DNA from: Conexibacter arvalis
GTDB lineage: Bacteria; Actinomycetota; Thermoleophilia; Solirubrobacterales; Solirubrobacteraceae
Length of the DNA: 64,000 bases
Reading direction: 5' to 3'
Assembly (NCBI RefSeq): GCF_014199525.1
Contig: NZ_JACHNU010000001.1
Location: 558,001-622,000 of the forward strand
Positions 14,067 to 23,276 of this stretch are shown piece by piece. The first letter of the stretch is position 1. Every line of letters begins with the position of its first letter. The notes below the pieces were generated by a model that saw nothing but the letters and a program-made list of their open reading frames with translations, was not told the DNA's origin and did no database searches. A program made the translations under genes and the position numbers.

Positions 14067-15881
14067 TCAGCCGCCGGCGACGCGCGACCACAGCGCGCGC
14101 GCCAGCGAGGCGGCGTCGCCGTCGCCGTCGGCAGCGCGTCTGGCCAGCTCGGGCAGGCCGCTGTGGACGGCGAGGCCGTCGCCCACCCGCCAGGCGGCGA
14201 CGACCGGCGTGTCGGCGTCGGGGCCGGCGGCGGCGATCAGCTCGGCGGTCGGGATCACCGACGCGAGCGTCTCCCAGCTCGTCCAGCCGGGGAACTGGCC
14301 GCTGGTGCCCTCGAACAGCGGTGCCGCCTCGTCGTCGACGTAGGTCGTCATCGTCGCCGTCTCACCGTCGGCGGCCTGCTCCAGCGGCTGCGTCGGGCGG
14401 GCGCCGAGCGCGTCGGTCGGCTCCGGCGCGCCGGGATGCTCGAGCCGGCCGTCGCGCAGTCTGACGGCGCGGCGCAGCGCGTCGGTCCCGAGCGACCAGA
14501 CGCGGCCGCCCGCCTGCACACGGGCGCGCAGCTCGCGCCGCAGCTGCGGCGTGATCCAGCGCGAGTCGCCGGCGAGCACGACGCCGCGGTAGTCGGCGAG
14601 CGACGGCCCCTCGCCGGCCGCCAGCGCGGCGTCGGTCGTGAGGTCGTAGCGCAGCAGCTCGGCGTCGAGGAAGCGCAGCAGCGCGCCCTCGCGCGCCGGG
14701 ATGCTCGCCGGCAGGCCGTGGGCGTACGGGCGCCGCAGCACGACGGTCGCGTCGCGGCCGGCGCCGTCGAGCGTGTTCGGCATCCCGTCGCCGTCGTCGT
14801 CGACGGCGTTGAGGCCCTGCCACGTCAGCGCGGGCAGCACGACGAGCGTCCTGCGCGGGACGGCGGCGCGGACGACGATCGGCACCTGCGTGCGATGGTC
14901 GGCGGTCGCGATCGTCAGCACGTGGAGGCCGGCCTGGCCGCGCGGCGCTCGCAGGCGCAGTCTCACGTCCCTGCCTCTGCCGCGCGCGAGCACCCTGTTC
15001 TCGCCGAAGCGGCGCAGCGCCCACGTGTAGCGCGCTCTGCGCGCGTCGACGTAGACGGTCGTCGACTTGCCGGCGGTCACCGGCGTGGCCGACGGCGAGG
15101 CGGCGAGATGGCGGACGGTGACGCCGGCGCGGCCGCGGACGCTGCCCGCCCTCGGCGGCACCGCGGCGGGGAAGGTCCCACGGTTGCCGGCGCGGTCGGC
15201 GACGAGCAGACCGAGCAGGTAGGTGCCGGCCGGCGCCGGTCTGCCGCCGACCGTCCCGTCCCACTCGACCTGCGCGGTCCGGCGCGGGATCTCCAGCTCC
15301 TCGACGACCCTGGCCGGGCTGACGTCGGTGCGCCACACCTGCAGCCGCGCTCTGCGGCCCTCGGTCCCTCTGATGTGGGCGGTGACGGCGTCGACGTCGC
15401 GCTGGGGCAGGAAGGCCGGGCCGGTCGCGCCCTCCGGCTCGACCCGCACGACGCGCGGCTGCGGCGGCTTCGTGTCGAGCGCGATCTCGATGCCGGGCAG
15501 GTCGGCGGTGCGGCCCTGGTGGATCAGCGCGACGCGGACTCTGTAGCGGCCGTCGGGGGCCAGCTCGCCGCCGTCGGTGCGGCCGTCCCAGTGCCAGCGC
15601 GTGCGCACCTCCTTCGGCACCTCGTCGCCGTCGACCAGTCTGCGGACGATCCTCCCGTCCGCGTCGACGATCGAGATCGCGACCGTGTCGCCGCGCTGGA
15701 GCCAGAAGGAGAATCTCGCCCGCCGCGGCTTGCCGGGCTCTCTCGTCAGCGGCGAGAAGACCGCGTAGGCGGCCGGCCGCATGATCAGCGGCGGGCTGCT
15801 CTTCAGCTTCTGCGAGACGACGAAGGCGCCGAGCGTCGCCACCACGAGCAGCGCGAAGATCACGCGGGCGGGGCGCGTCAC
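14067..15881 (-). CDS. membrane-anchored FlgD-Ig-like and GATase-like domain protein
   Basis: 604 residues from a GTG at 15881 that overlaps the TGA of the upstream gene (GTGA). One N-terminal helix (VIFALLVVATLGAFVVSQKL) anchors it, with the rest probably outside. An FlgD-type Ig domain follows: VDADGRIVRRLVDGDEVP then WHWDGRTDGGELAPDGRYRVRV. A second copy is WDGTVGGRPAPAGTYLLGLLVADRAGN. The C-terminal 300 residues have a flavodoxin/GATase-like look (LVVLPALTWQGLNAVDDDGDG, DYRGVVLAGDSRWITPQLRRELRARVQAGGRVWSLGTDALRR). I do not recognise an exact function; a surface or envelope role is inferred. It is coupled to the phosphosulfolactate-synthase-like gene. Confidence 0.72.
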   Translation of the reverse strand: MTRPARVIFALLVVATLGAFVVSQKLKSSPPLIMRPAAYAVFSPLTREPGKPRRARFSFWLQRGDTVAISIVDADGRIVRRLVDGDEVPKEVRTRWHWDGRTDGGELAPDGRYRVRVALIHQGRTADLPGIEIALDTKPPQPRVVRVEPEGATGPAFLPQRDVDAVTAHIRGTEGRRARLQVWRTDVSPARVVEELEIPRRTAQVEWDGTVGGRPAPAGTYLLGLLVADRAGNRGTFPAAVPPRAGSVRGRAGVTVRHLAASPSATPVTAGKSTTVYVDARRARYTWALRRFGENRVLARGRGRDVRLRLRAPRGQAGLHVLTIATADHRTQVPIVVRAAVPRRTLVVLPALTWQGLNAVDDDGDGMPNTLDGAGRDATVVLRRPYAHGLPASIPAREGALLRFLDAELLRYDLTTDAALAAGEGPSLADYRGVVLAGDSRWITPQLRRELRARVQAGGRVWSLGTDALRRAVRLRDGRLEHPGAPEPTDALGARPTQPLEQAADGETATMTTYVDDEAAPLFEGTSGQFPGWTSWETLASVIPTAELIAAAGPDADTPVVAAWRVGDGLAVHSGLPELARRAADGDGDAASLARALWSRVAGG

Positions 15882-16678
15882 CGGCGCTCGCGCTCCTCGC
15901 GCGCCGCGTCGCGCGCGGCGTCGGGCATCGCGGTGTCGGCGGTGTCGGAGCGCAGCCCTCGCCGCAGCGTCTCGAGCGACAGCACGTCGTCGGGCGCGAT
16001 GTTGCCGAGGTTGACGTCGATCCCGAAGCGGCGCAGGAACCACACCTGCTGCTCGCGCTGCGGCGCCTCGAACAGCAGCCGCTGCGGCGGGATCGCGTGC
16101 GCGATCTCGTCGATCAGGCCCATCCGCACCTCGCCGTCGGCGCGGTAGATGCCGGCGGTGCCCGACTCGCGCGCCTCCGCGATCACCTTCCACGCGCCGG
16201 CGGCCAGCTCGCGCTCGATCTGCTCGACCCAGACGTACGGCGCCATGATCCGCTCGGCGTCCTTGGAGCCGACCTCCGAGAGGACGGTGAAGTCGGCCGC
16301 GAGCCGCTCGATCAGCGCCAGCTTGCGCTCGTGCGGCAGGCGGATCGTGCCGTCGGAGATCTCGACATGGGCGATCCCCAGCTCGCGCAGCCACGCGACG
16401 AGGCCCTCGACGCGCTCCTGCGCGATCGCCAGCTCGGTCAGCGTGCCGCCGAGCACGACCGGGATCCCGTGGTCGCGGTAGCGGGCGAGCTTCGCCTCGA
16501 GGTTCTGCGTGACGACAGCCGTCCCCCAGCCGAGCTTGACGATGTCGACGGCGTCGCCGGCGACCTCGATCAGCCCGTCGACCTGGGCCAGCGACAGCCC
16601 TCTGTCGAGCACGTGCGTCAGGCCGCGCTCGCGCGGCTTCCCGCCGCGCTGCGGGAGGTCGAGGAACGAGCCGGTCAT
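15878..16678 (-). CDS. phosphosulfolactate synthase (ComA) family protein
   Basis: 266 residues, one TIM-barrel. Family marks in order: KPRERGLTHVLDRGL (14-28), VDIVKLGWGTA (44-54), VVLGGTLTELA (75-85), VEISDGTIRLP (105-115), VLSEVGSKD (132-140), VIAEARESGTAGIY (165-178), LLFEAPQREQQVWFL, and NLGNIAPDDVLSLETLRRGLRSDT. ComA joins sulfite to phosphoenolpyruvate, giving 3-phosphosulfolactate, the first step to coenzyme M in archaea and to sulfolactate in Bacillus. A sulfite reductase homologue lies 2.6 kb away, but no ComB/ComC partner is in view. The true substrate is therefore uncertain. The downstream FlgD-Ig gene is translationally coupled. Confidence 0.82.
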   Translation of the reverse strand: MTGSFLDLPQRGGKPRERGLTHVLDRGLSLAQVDGLIEVAGDAVDIVKLGWGTAVVTQNLEAKLARYRDHGIPVVLGGTLTELAIAQERVEGLVAWLRELGIAHVEISDGTIRLPHERKLALIERLAADFTVLSEVGSKDAERIMAPYVWVEQIERELAAGAWKVIAEARESGTAGIYRADGEVRMGLIDEIAHAIPPQRLLFEAPQREQQVWFLRRFGIDVNLGNIAPDDVLSLETLRRGLRSDTADTAMPDAARDAAREERERR

Positions 16679-16703
16679 CGCGCGCTTCGCTGCGGGCGCG
16701 GCG

Positions 16704-18062
16704 CTACGGCGTCGGGTTTCTGTCGGCGCCGACCGTGACGACGACCTGCGCCGTGCACGGGTCCTGCAGCGCGCAGGCGGCCTGCTCGGAGTCCGGGCGG
16801 ATCGGCGAGACGGTGTCGGCGGTCAGGCCGAGGGCTCTCGCGACCTCGTCGGCGGCCGCCTCCTGGTTGTTGCGGTACTCGACCACCGTCACGCCGCGGT
16901 CGGTCCCGCTCGCGTCGCCGATCGGGCCCTCTCTCCAGCCGTCGACGGTCAGCTCGCCCATCACTCTGGCGGCCAGCCCGGTCACGCCGGTGCCGTTGAG
17001 GACGGCGACGACGACCTGGTCGCGCGGCGGGGCGGCCGGTCCTCTCGCCTGCTGTCTGCGCGCTCTTCTCGTCCCCGCTCTGCCGCTGCCCTCGGGCGCG
17101 ACGACCTGCGTGCTCGACGGCTCGTCGTCGCCGCCGCCGACCACGACGTAGGCGCCGACGCCGACGACGACCAGCGCCAGCAGCACGACGAGGACGCCGA
17201 CGAGCCGGCGACGGCCGTGGGGCGGCTCGGCGTCGGCCGCGGCGGGGCGGCCGCCGCCGCGCGCGGGACCGCCGGGCTGCGGGCGGCCGGCGGCGGGACG
17301 CGGGCGCGCCGCGGCCGCGCGGGCCGGCTGCTCGCGCCGCGGCCCGCCGGCGGGGCGGGCGGCCGGCGTCGCGCGCCGCGGGGCGGCGAGCTCGGTCGGC
17401 GGGTCGTCGTAGTGGCCGTTGGCGGAGGCCGGCGCGGGCTCCGCCGCGCGGCCGCGCGGCGCCGCGGCGGGCGTCGCCGCGACGACGCGCTCGCGCGCGC
17501 CGGCGCCGGTCGCGGCGGCGGCGACCGCCGGCCGGGCGGGCGCGGCCGCCGGGCGGGCCGGCGCGGCCGGCTGCGGCGCCGCTCTCGCGGGCGAGCCGGG
17601 CAGCGGGATCAGGACGGTCGCCGAGGCCAGCGCGGGACCGGCGACGCCGGCCGGCGACGCCGGCAGCGCCTGCGGACGGACCGGCGCGGCGGTCCGCGCC
17701 GGCCGCGGCGGGCCGCCGGCGGCGGTGGCCGCGGCGGCGCCGGCCGCCGCGCGGCCGCGCGCGACCTGGCCGCGGACCGGCGGCTGCGCCGGGCGGGCCG
17801 GCGCGGCGGCCGGAGCCGGCTGCGCGGCGCGGGGCGCGGCGGCGGCGCGGCGCGCCATGTCGAGCGCCGCCGAGACGCTGCGCTCGAGCTCGCCGATGCG
17901 GTCGTGGGCGTCGGCGCCCCAGTCGCGCAGGCGCTTGATCTCGCGCGCTTGCGCGAACAGCAGCAGGGCGAAGAGGGCGACGGCGACGACGGCGGCGAAG
18001 CCGGCGTACGCGCCGATGTCCTCGATGAAGTTCCGGACGGAGAAGGCGAACGTCAGGGTCAT
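16704..18062 (-). CDS. LytR_C domain membrane protein
   Basis: 452 residues from the ATG at 18062 (MTLTFAFSVRNFIEDIG); an upstream ATG at 18110 would add a charged leader. There is one N-terminal helix (AYAGFAAVVAVALFALLLFA) and a predicted coiled coil AREIKRLRDWGADAHDRIGELERS. A long Ala/Pro/Arg-rich low-complexity stretch (about 75-285) leads to a second helix (LVGVLVVLLALVVVGVGAYVVV). The C-terminal LytR_C domain (VVVAVLNGTGVTGLAARVMGELT) follows, with two cysteines in ACALQDPC near the end. LytR_C domains are tied to cell-wall polymer metabolism in actinobacteria. No LCP catalytic domain is present. Confidence 0.8.
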   Translation of the reverse strand: MTLTFAFSVRNFIEDIGAYAGFAAVVAVALFALLLFAQAREIKRLRDWGADAHDRIGELERSVSAALDMARRAAAAPRAAQPAPAAAPARPAQPPVRGQVARGRAAAGAAAATAAGGPPRPARTAAPVRPQALPASPAGVAGPALASATVLIPLPGSPARAAPQPAAPARPAAAPARPAVAAAATGAGARERVVAATPAAAPRGRAAEPAPASANGHYDDPPTELAAPRRATPAARPAGGPRREQPARAAAARPRPAAGRPQPGGPARGGGRPAAADAEPPHGRRRLVGVLVVLLALVVVGVGAYVVVGGGDDEPSSTQVVAPEGSGRAGTRRARRQQARGPAAPPRDQVVVAVLNGTGVTGLAARVMGELTVDGWREGPIGDASGTDRGVTVVEYRNNQEAAADEVARALGLTADTVSPIRPDSEQAACALQDPCTAQVVVTVGADRNPTP

Positions 18063-18129
18063 GAAGAAGCCGGGGCAGTGTAGAGGCCGGACACGGGCCG
18101 TACGCCGCACGTCGCGGCGCGCTGCGATC

Positions 18130-20067
18130 TCAAGAGGGTACCTGGGGTCCCGGAGCGGTTCGGACGGCGGCCAGCTCGGCGACCTTCTGGGCGAGCCCGT
18201 GGGCGTCGCCCTCCAGCACGAAGAGGTTGATCTCGGCGAAGGTCGCCTCGACCCACGCCTGGTCGAGCCGCGCGCGGTCGGCGCGGAGGATCTTCTCGGC
18301 CGGCGTCGCCTGCGGGCGCTCGTAGGAGTTGAACAGCTCCTCGTGGAACTTCTCGCCCGCCCGCGCGCCGACCACCTCGATCGCGATGTCCCTGTCGGGG
18401 TCGAGGCCGGAGAGGCGGATCATGTCGCGGGCGAGGTCGACGATCTTGACCGGCTCGCCCATCTCGAGCACGTAGACCTCGCCGCTGCGGTCGGCCAGCG
18501 AGCCGGAGCGGATGATCAGCTGGACCGCCTCGGGGATCGTCATGAACCACCGCTGCATCCGCGGGTCGGTGATCGTGACCGGTCCGCCGGCGGCGATCTG
18601 GCGGCGGAAGATCGGCACGACCGAGCCCGACGAGCCGAGCACGTTGCCGAAGCGGACGGTCGCGTAGCGGGTCTGCGGGTGGCGCGCGGCGGCCGCCTCG
18701 ACCGCCCACTCGGCGAGCGCCTTGGAGGCGCCCATCACGGTCGCCGGCTTGACCGCCTTGTCGGTCGAGACGAGCACGAAGGTCTTGACGTTCTGCTCGC
18801 CGGCGATCGTCGCCACCAGCCGCGTCGCGAGCGCGTTGTTGCGGACCGCCTCGACGGGGTTCTGCTCCATCATCCCGACGTGCTTGTACGCCGCCGCGTG
18901 GAAGACGACGGCCGGCCGGTGCTCGGCGAAGACCTCGCGCATCCGCTCCTCCTCCTTGCAGTCGGCGAGGACCGGGACGGCGGTGCGGACGTGGCGCTCG
19001 TCCTCCAGCTCGCGGAGGATCTCGAAGAGGTTGTCCTCGGCGTGGTCGACGAGCACGATCCGGCGCGGGTTGACGCGCGCGATCTGGCGGCACAGCTCCG
19101 AGCCGATCGAGCCGCCGGCGCCGGTCACCATCACGACCTGGCCGGTCAGGTAGGCGCCGACCCGCTCCAGCTCCATCCGCACCGGCTCGCGGCCGAGGAT
19201 GTCCTCGATCGACAGCTCGCGCAGCTGCCGCATCACCTGCATCCCGCCGGACTCGCTCTGCAGCAGCTCGAAGACGGTCGGCAGCGTGCGGACCGGGATG
19301 CCGCGCTCGCGGCACGCCTTCACGACGCGGGCGCGCAGCGTGCCGGGCGCGGAGGGGATCGCGATGATCACCTCGTCGGGCTCGGCGGCGTCGAGCACGC
19401 GCGCGAGGTCGGCCTCGGAGGTCGTCCCCAGCACCTTCAGTCCGTGCTCGTCCTTCATCCCCCGCTTGCGCGGGTCGTCGTCGAGGAAGCCGACGGGGCG
19501 CAGCCGCAGCATCGGGTTGCGGACCAGCTCGCGCACGACGAGGCGGCCGCCGTCGCCGCCGCCGACGACGAGCACGTCGCGGGCGCCCTTGACGACCCGC
19601 ATGCCGCGCTTGCGGCCCTCGAAGGCGAGGTGGGCGAGGAAGCGCACCGCCGCCATCGAGACGCCCATCAGCAGCAGCCACAGGACGGCGACGCCGGTCG
19701 GCATGCCGACGGCGACCTGGACGCCGTGCTGGGTCTTCACCTGGACCGGGTGGATCACCGCGATCGCGCCGAGCACGAGCACGGCGCAGACGACGACCGC
19801 CTGCGCCAGCGCCTGGTAGTCGCGCTGGCCGACGTAGGTCCACAGCCGCTGGTAGAGCCCGAAGGCGACGAAGACGGCGAGGCAGACCGGCACGACCCAG
19901 TAGATCGTGTCGTCGCGCAGCAGCTCGTACCGGCCGGGAACGCCGGAGTCGAAACGCAGCTGGAATGCGAGGACGTAGGCGAGGGCGACCAGCGCACCGT
20001 CGACCACCAGCTGTATCAGCGAGTAGCGGTGCACGGGGAACGCTCCGGAGCGGTACCACCGGCGCAT
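18130..20067 (-). CDS. membrane nucleotide-sugar 4,6-dehydratase (CapD/WbpM/FlaA1 family)
   Basis: 645 residues, the size of the long membrane-bound form. Four hydrophobic helices occupy the first about 150 residues. A CoA/Rossmann-like segment follows (VLVVGGGDGGRLVVRELVRN). The catalytic SDR domain starts at VMVTGAGGSIGSELCRQIA (about 310) and has FHAAAYKHVGMMEQNP, STDKAVKPATVMGASK (Met replacing the usual catalytic Tyr, as in this family), and RFGNVLGSSGSVVPIF. Members convert UDP-GlcNAc to a 4-keto-6-deoxy sugar, the entry to diamino or fucosamine-type sugars for capsules or flagellin glycans. The DUF354 and DegT genes just upstream fit that pathway. Confidence 0.92.
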   Translation of the reverse strand: MRRWYRSGAFPVHRYSLIQLVVDGALVALAYVLAFQLRFDSGVPGRYELLRDDTIYWVVPVCLAVFVAFGLYQRLWTYVGQRDYQALAQAVVVCAVLVLGAIAVIHPVQVKTQHGVQVAVGMPTGVAVLWLLLMGVSMAAVRFLAHLAFEGRKRGMRVVKGARDVLVVGGGDGGRLVVRELVRNPMLRLRPVGFLDDDPRKRGMKDEHGLKVLGTTSEADLARVLDAAEPDEVIIAIPSAPGTLRARVVKACRERGIPVRTLPTVFELLQSESGGMQVMRQLRELSIEDILGREPVRMELERVGAYLTGQVVMVTGAGGSIGSELCRQIARVNPRRIVLVDHAEDNLFEILRELEDERHVRTAVPVLADCKEEERMREVFAEHRPAVVFHAAAYKHVGMMEQNPVEAVRNNALATRLVATIAGEQNVKTFVLVSTDKAVKPATVMGASKALAEWAVEAAAARHPQTRYATVRFGNVLGSSGSVVPIFRRQIAAGGPVTITDPRMQRWFMTIPEAVQLIIRSGSLADRSGEVYVLEMGEPVKIVDLARDMIRLSGLDPDRDIAIEVVGARAGEKFHEELFNSYERPQATPAEKILRADRARLDQAWVEATFAEINLFVLEGDAHGLAQKVAELAAVRTAPGPQVPS

Positions 20068-20128
20068 TGGCGGGGATTGTAGGGCAGCGCGAGGGCGGCG
20101 GACGACAGGCTCCGCCCAGCCGGACCGC

Positions 20129-21160
20129 TCAGATGCCGCCGACGGGCGCCGCCAGCAGGCGCGCGAAGTCGCGCGGATCGCGGCGGACGCGGTCGGCGCC
20201 GCCGCCCTCGGCCGACCCGGCGCGCTTGGCGACGACGACCGCGTCGGGGTCGGTCAGGCGGCGCAGGCGGCCGTCGGCGATCAGCTGCTCGTCGACGGCG
20301 CCCAATCTCCCCTCGAAGCTCGTGAAGACGGGCGTTCCGAGCGCGACCGCCTCGCGGTTCATCGTGCCGCCGGCGGAGATCATCAGGTCGGCGTAGGCGA
20401 TCAGCGACTGCGCGTCGATCGCCCGCTCGGGCAGGATGAAGCCGCCGGCCTCGCGCAGCTGCTCGCGCTGCTCGGGCGTGCGCGGGAGCACGACCGTCTG
20501 GGCGCCGCTCCGACGCAGCTTCTCCAGCACCGCGCCGAAGGTGTCGTGCTCGAAGCGGTGGTAGAGCGAGACGACGGGCGGGGTGCGGACGACGACGACC
20601 GGCTCGGAGACGTCGAGCGACAGCTCCCGCAGGATCGCCGGATCGGGCTCGAAGTCGGCGAGGTAGAACTCCTCCTTCAGCCCGGGGTAGCGGCCGAGCT
20701 TCGGCACGGCGCCGTAGCGCGCCAGCCGCTGCGGCGGGATCGCCTCCGGCACGACGACCGCCTGCGCCAGCCGGCAGTTGACGGTGTGCTGGACGGTCGC
20801 CCACTCGTAGTCGAAGGTCGTCGAGCAGGGGATGCCGAGCAGGCGCGCGGCGACCGTCACGTCGTTGGAGCCGTGGCCGAGCGCGAGGTCGAACGGGCCG
20901 CGCTCGCGCGCCCGCCGCCGCGCCCAGCGCACGAGCGCGCCGGAGCGCTGCGCGAGGCCGAGCCCCTTCGCCGCCAGCCTGCCGCCGCGGTGGTGGCCGA
21001 TCGCGGTGTGGTCGATGCGGAAGCGCTCGCACAGCTGCAGCGTCTGCGCGAAGTCGCGCGCGGTCACCTCGACCTCGTGGCCGTCGGCTCTCAGCAGCTC
21101 GATCACGGGCCGCATCACGAGCACGTGCGGCGAGTTGGTCAGGTCGACCCAGACGCGCAT
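20129..21160 (-). CDS. DUF354 family (GT-B-like) protein
   Basis: 343 residues. DUF354 marks: start RVWVDLTNSPHVLVMRPVIELL, EVEVTARDFAQTLQLCERF, DLALGHGSNDVTVAARLLGIP, CSTTFDYEWATVQHTVNCRLA, LPRTPEQREQL, and ADLMISAGGTMNREAVALGTPVFTSF. The GT-B type fold suggests a UDP-GlcNAc 2-epimerase or glycosyltransferase-like role, but the reaction of DUF354 proteins is not established. It begins 3 bases after the DegT aminotransferase stop and is followed by the dehydratase, so these three probably form one nucleotide-sugar operon. Confidence 0.85.
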   Translation of the reverse strand: MRVWVDLTNSPHVLVMRPVIELLRADGHEVEVTARDFAQTLQLCERFRIDHTAIGHHRGGRLAAKGLGLAQRSGALVRWARRRARERGPFDLALGHGSNDVTVAARLLGIPCSTTFDYEWATVQHTVNCRLAQAVVVPEAIPPQRLARYGAVPKLGRYPGLKEEFYLADFEPDPAILRELSLDVSEPVVVVRTPPVVSLYHRFEHDTFGAVLEKLRRSGAQTVVLPRTPEQREQLREAGGFILPERAIDAQSLIAYADLMISAGGTMNREAVALGTPVFTSFEGRLGAVDEQLIADGRLRRLTDPDAVVVAKRAGSAEGGGADRVRRDPRDFARLLAAPVGGI

Positions 21161-21163
21161 CGC

Positions 21164-22264
21164 CTACGCCGCCGCCTCGCCGCGCAGCGCCGCGCGCACC
21201 GCCGCCGTGACCTCCTCGGCCTCGGCGGCGCCGAGCAGCGGGTTCATCGGGATCGCGAGGTGGCGGTCGGCCAGCTCGTCGGTGACCGGCAGCTCGACGC
21301 CCTGCGCCCACGGCGCCAGCGCCTGTTGGCGGTGGAGCGGGGTGCGGTAGTAGCCGCGGGCGCCGATCCCCGCGGCCGGCAGCGCCTGCTCCAGCAGCCG
21401 CGCATGGGGCGTGCGGACGACCTGCAGGCCCCAGGCGGCCTCGGCGCCGTTCGTCTGCGCCTGCGGGGTCACCAGCTCCCACAGGCCGGCGTCGGCGTAC
21501 GCGGCGTGGGCCGCGCGGCGGCCGTCGCACCAGCGGTCGAGCTCGGGCAGCAGCACGCGCAGGATCGCCGCCTGCAGCTCGTCGAGCCGCGAGTTCCAGC
21601 CGATCCGCTCGTAGCTGACCTTGTCGCGCGAGCCGTGGAAGCGGTAGGTGCGCGCCAGCTCGGCGACCGCGTCGTCTTCGGTGACGATCGCGCCGCCGTC
21701 GCCGAAGCAGCCAAGGTTCTTGGAGGGGAAGAAGGAGAGCGTGCCGACCGTGCCGAGCGCCGCGGTGCGGCGGCCGCCCAGCCGCGAGCCGGCCGCCTGC
21801 GCGGCGTCCTCGACGACCGGGATGCCGAGCGCCTCGATCTCGGGCACCGGCGCCGGGTTGCCGAACAGGTCGACGGCGACGACCGCCTTCGTGCGCGGCG
21901 TCAGCGCCGCCTTCACCGTCTCGGCGGTGACGTTCATCGTCTCGCCGTCGACGTCGCAGAAGACCGGAGCGGCGCCGGTCGGCGGGATCGCCTCGGCGCT
22001 CGCGTAGAAGGTGAAGGCGGGGACGACGACCTCGTCGCCCGGGCCGACGCCGAGCGCCTGCAGCGCGATCGTGATCGCGTCGGTGCCGTTGGCGACCGCG
22101 ACGACGTGCCGCGCGCCGAGGTAGGCGGCCAGCTCGGCCTCGAAGGCCGCCACCTCGGGGCCAAGGATGAAGGCGCCGCCGTCGAGCACCGCGGCGATGC
22201 GCGCGTCGATCGCCGCGCGCAGCGGCGCGACCGGCCTCTTCGTGTCGAACAGCGGGACCGCCAT
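21164..22264 (-). CDS. DegT/DnrJ/EryC1/StrS family PLP aminotransferase
   Basis: 366 residues. PLP fold type I, sugar aminotransferase branch: GPEVAAFEAELAAYLGARH, VANGTDAITIALQALGVGPGDEVVVPAFTF (about 58-86), VVEDAAQAAGS with the ring-binding Asp (153), and SFFPSKNLGCFGDGGAIV with the Schiff-base Lys (182). Residues WNSRLDELQAAILRVLL also match. It would transfer an amino group, usually from glutamate, to a 4-keto or 3-keto sugar such as the product of the dehydratase two genes on. It appears to lead a three-gene unit. Which carbon is aminated cannot be told from sequence. Confidence 0.93.
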   Translation of the reverse strand: MAVPLFDTKRPVAPLRAAIDARIAAVLDGGAFILGPEVAAFEAELAAYLGARHVVAVANGTDAITIALQALGVGPGDEVVVPAFTFYASAEAIPPTGAAPVFCDVDGETMNVTAETVKAALTPRTKAVVAVDLFGNPAPVPEIEALGIPVVEDAAQAAGSRLGGRRTAALGTVGTLSFFPSKNLGCFGDGGAIVTEDDAVAELARTYRFHGSRDKVSYERIGWNSRLDELQAAILRVLLPELDRWCDGRRAAHAAYADAGLWELVTPQAQTNGAEAAWGLQVVRTPHARLLEQALPAAGIGARGYYRTPLHRQQALAPWAQGVELPVTDELADRHLAIPMNPLLGAAEAEEVTAAVRAALRGEAAA

Positions 22265-22312
22265 GGAGCGGCGAAGGCTATCCGCCCTCGCCGCCGCGAC
22301 GTCCGCCGGCGC

Positions 22313-23140
22313 TCAGGCGATCTCCATCTCGTCGGGGTGGAAGCCGGTGCGGTGGTCGCGGTCGAGCGCCTCGATCGCGGCGAGCTCGGCGTCGCTCAGC
22401 TCGAAGTCGAAGATCTGCGCGTTCTCGGCGATCCGCGCCGGCGTGACCGACTTCGGGAAGACGACGTTGCCGAGCTGGACGTGCCAGCGCAGCACGACCT
22501 GGGCGGCCGTCTTGCCGTGCGCCTGCGCGATCCGCCCCAGCGCCGGGTCGTCGAGCAGCTCACCCTGGGCCAGCGGGCTCCACGCCTCGGTGACGATCCC
22601 GTGCTCGGCGTGGAAGGCGCGCAGCTCCCGCTGCTGCAGGTACGGGTGCAGCTCGATCTGGTTGACGGCCGGCACCACGCCCGTCTCGGCCAGCAGCCGG
22701 CGCAGGTGGGCCGGCTGGAAGTTGGAGACGCCGATCGAGCGCACGCGCCCCTCGGTCTGCAGCCGCTCGAGCGCTCTCCAGCTCTCGACGTAGCGGTCGC
22801 GCGCCGGCGTCGGCCAGTGGATCAGGTAGAGGTCTGGCGCGAAGCCGAGCTGCTCGACGCTGGCGTCGAAGGCGGCGAGCGCGCGGTCGTGGCCCTGGTC
22901 GGCGTTCCACAGCTTCGTCGTGACGTACAGCTGCTCGCGCGGGATCCCCGCCGCGGCGATCGCCTCGCCGACCTCGCGCTCGTTGCCGTACGCCGCGGCG
23001 GTGTCGATGTGGCGGTAGCCGAGCCGCAGCGCCTCCGCGACCGCCTTCGCGGTCTCGGCCGGCGGGATCTGGAAGACGCCGAAGCCGAGCTGCGGGATCG
23101 AGGTGCCGTCGTTGAGGGGGATGTCCGGGATCTCGGTCAT
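22313..23140 (-). CDS. aldo/keto reductase (AKR5-like)
   Basis: 275 residues from the ATG at 23140. The catalytic tetrad is complete: Asp46 and Tyr51 in RHIDTAAAYGNEREVG, Lys76 in TTKLWN, His108 in DLYLIHWPTP. NADPH-binding signs include PKSVTPARIAEN near the C-terminus and GVSNFQPAHL. The sequence resembles the 2,5-diketo-gluconate reductase/AKR5 group of actinobacteria. Substrate is open. A 48-base gap separates it from the downstream DegT gene, so it may share a transcript with the sugar-nucleotide genes, but a reductase of general use is as likely. Confidence 0.92.
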   Translation of the reverse strand: MTEIPDIPLNDGTSIPQLGFGVFQIPPAETAKAVAEALRLGYRHIDTAAAYGNEREVGEAIAAAGIPREQLYVTTKLWNADQGHDRALAAFDASVEQLGFAPDLYLIHWPTPARDRYVESWRALERLQTEGRVRSIGVSNFQPAHLRRLLAETGVVPAVNQIELHPYLQQRELRAFHAEHGIVTEAWSPLAQGELLDDPALGRIAQAHGKTAAQVVLRWHVQLGNVVFPKSVTPARIAENAQIFDFELSDAELAAIEALDRDHRTGFHPDEMEIA

Positions 23141-23276
23141 GACCCTACGGTCTACCCGCGATCGGCGGCGATCGTCCGCCGGGCGAGCGCCGACGCGCCG
23201 TGGCGGGCGCCGGCGCGAGCGCTGTCGGCGACTTCTCGGGTCGTCCCGGCGCCGGCCGGCGTTACCCTCCGTCGTC

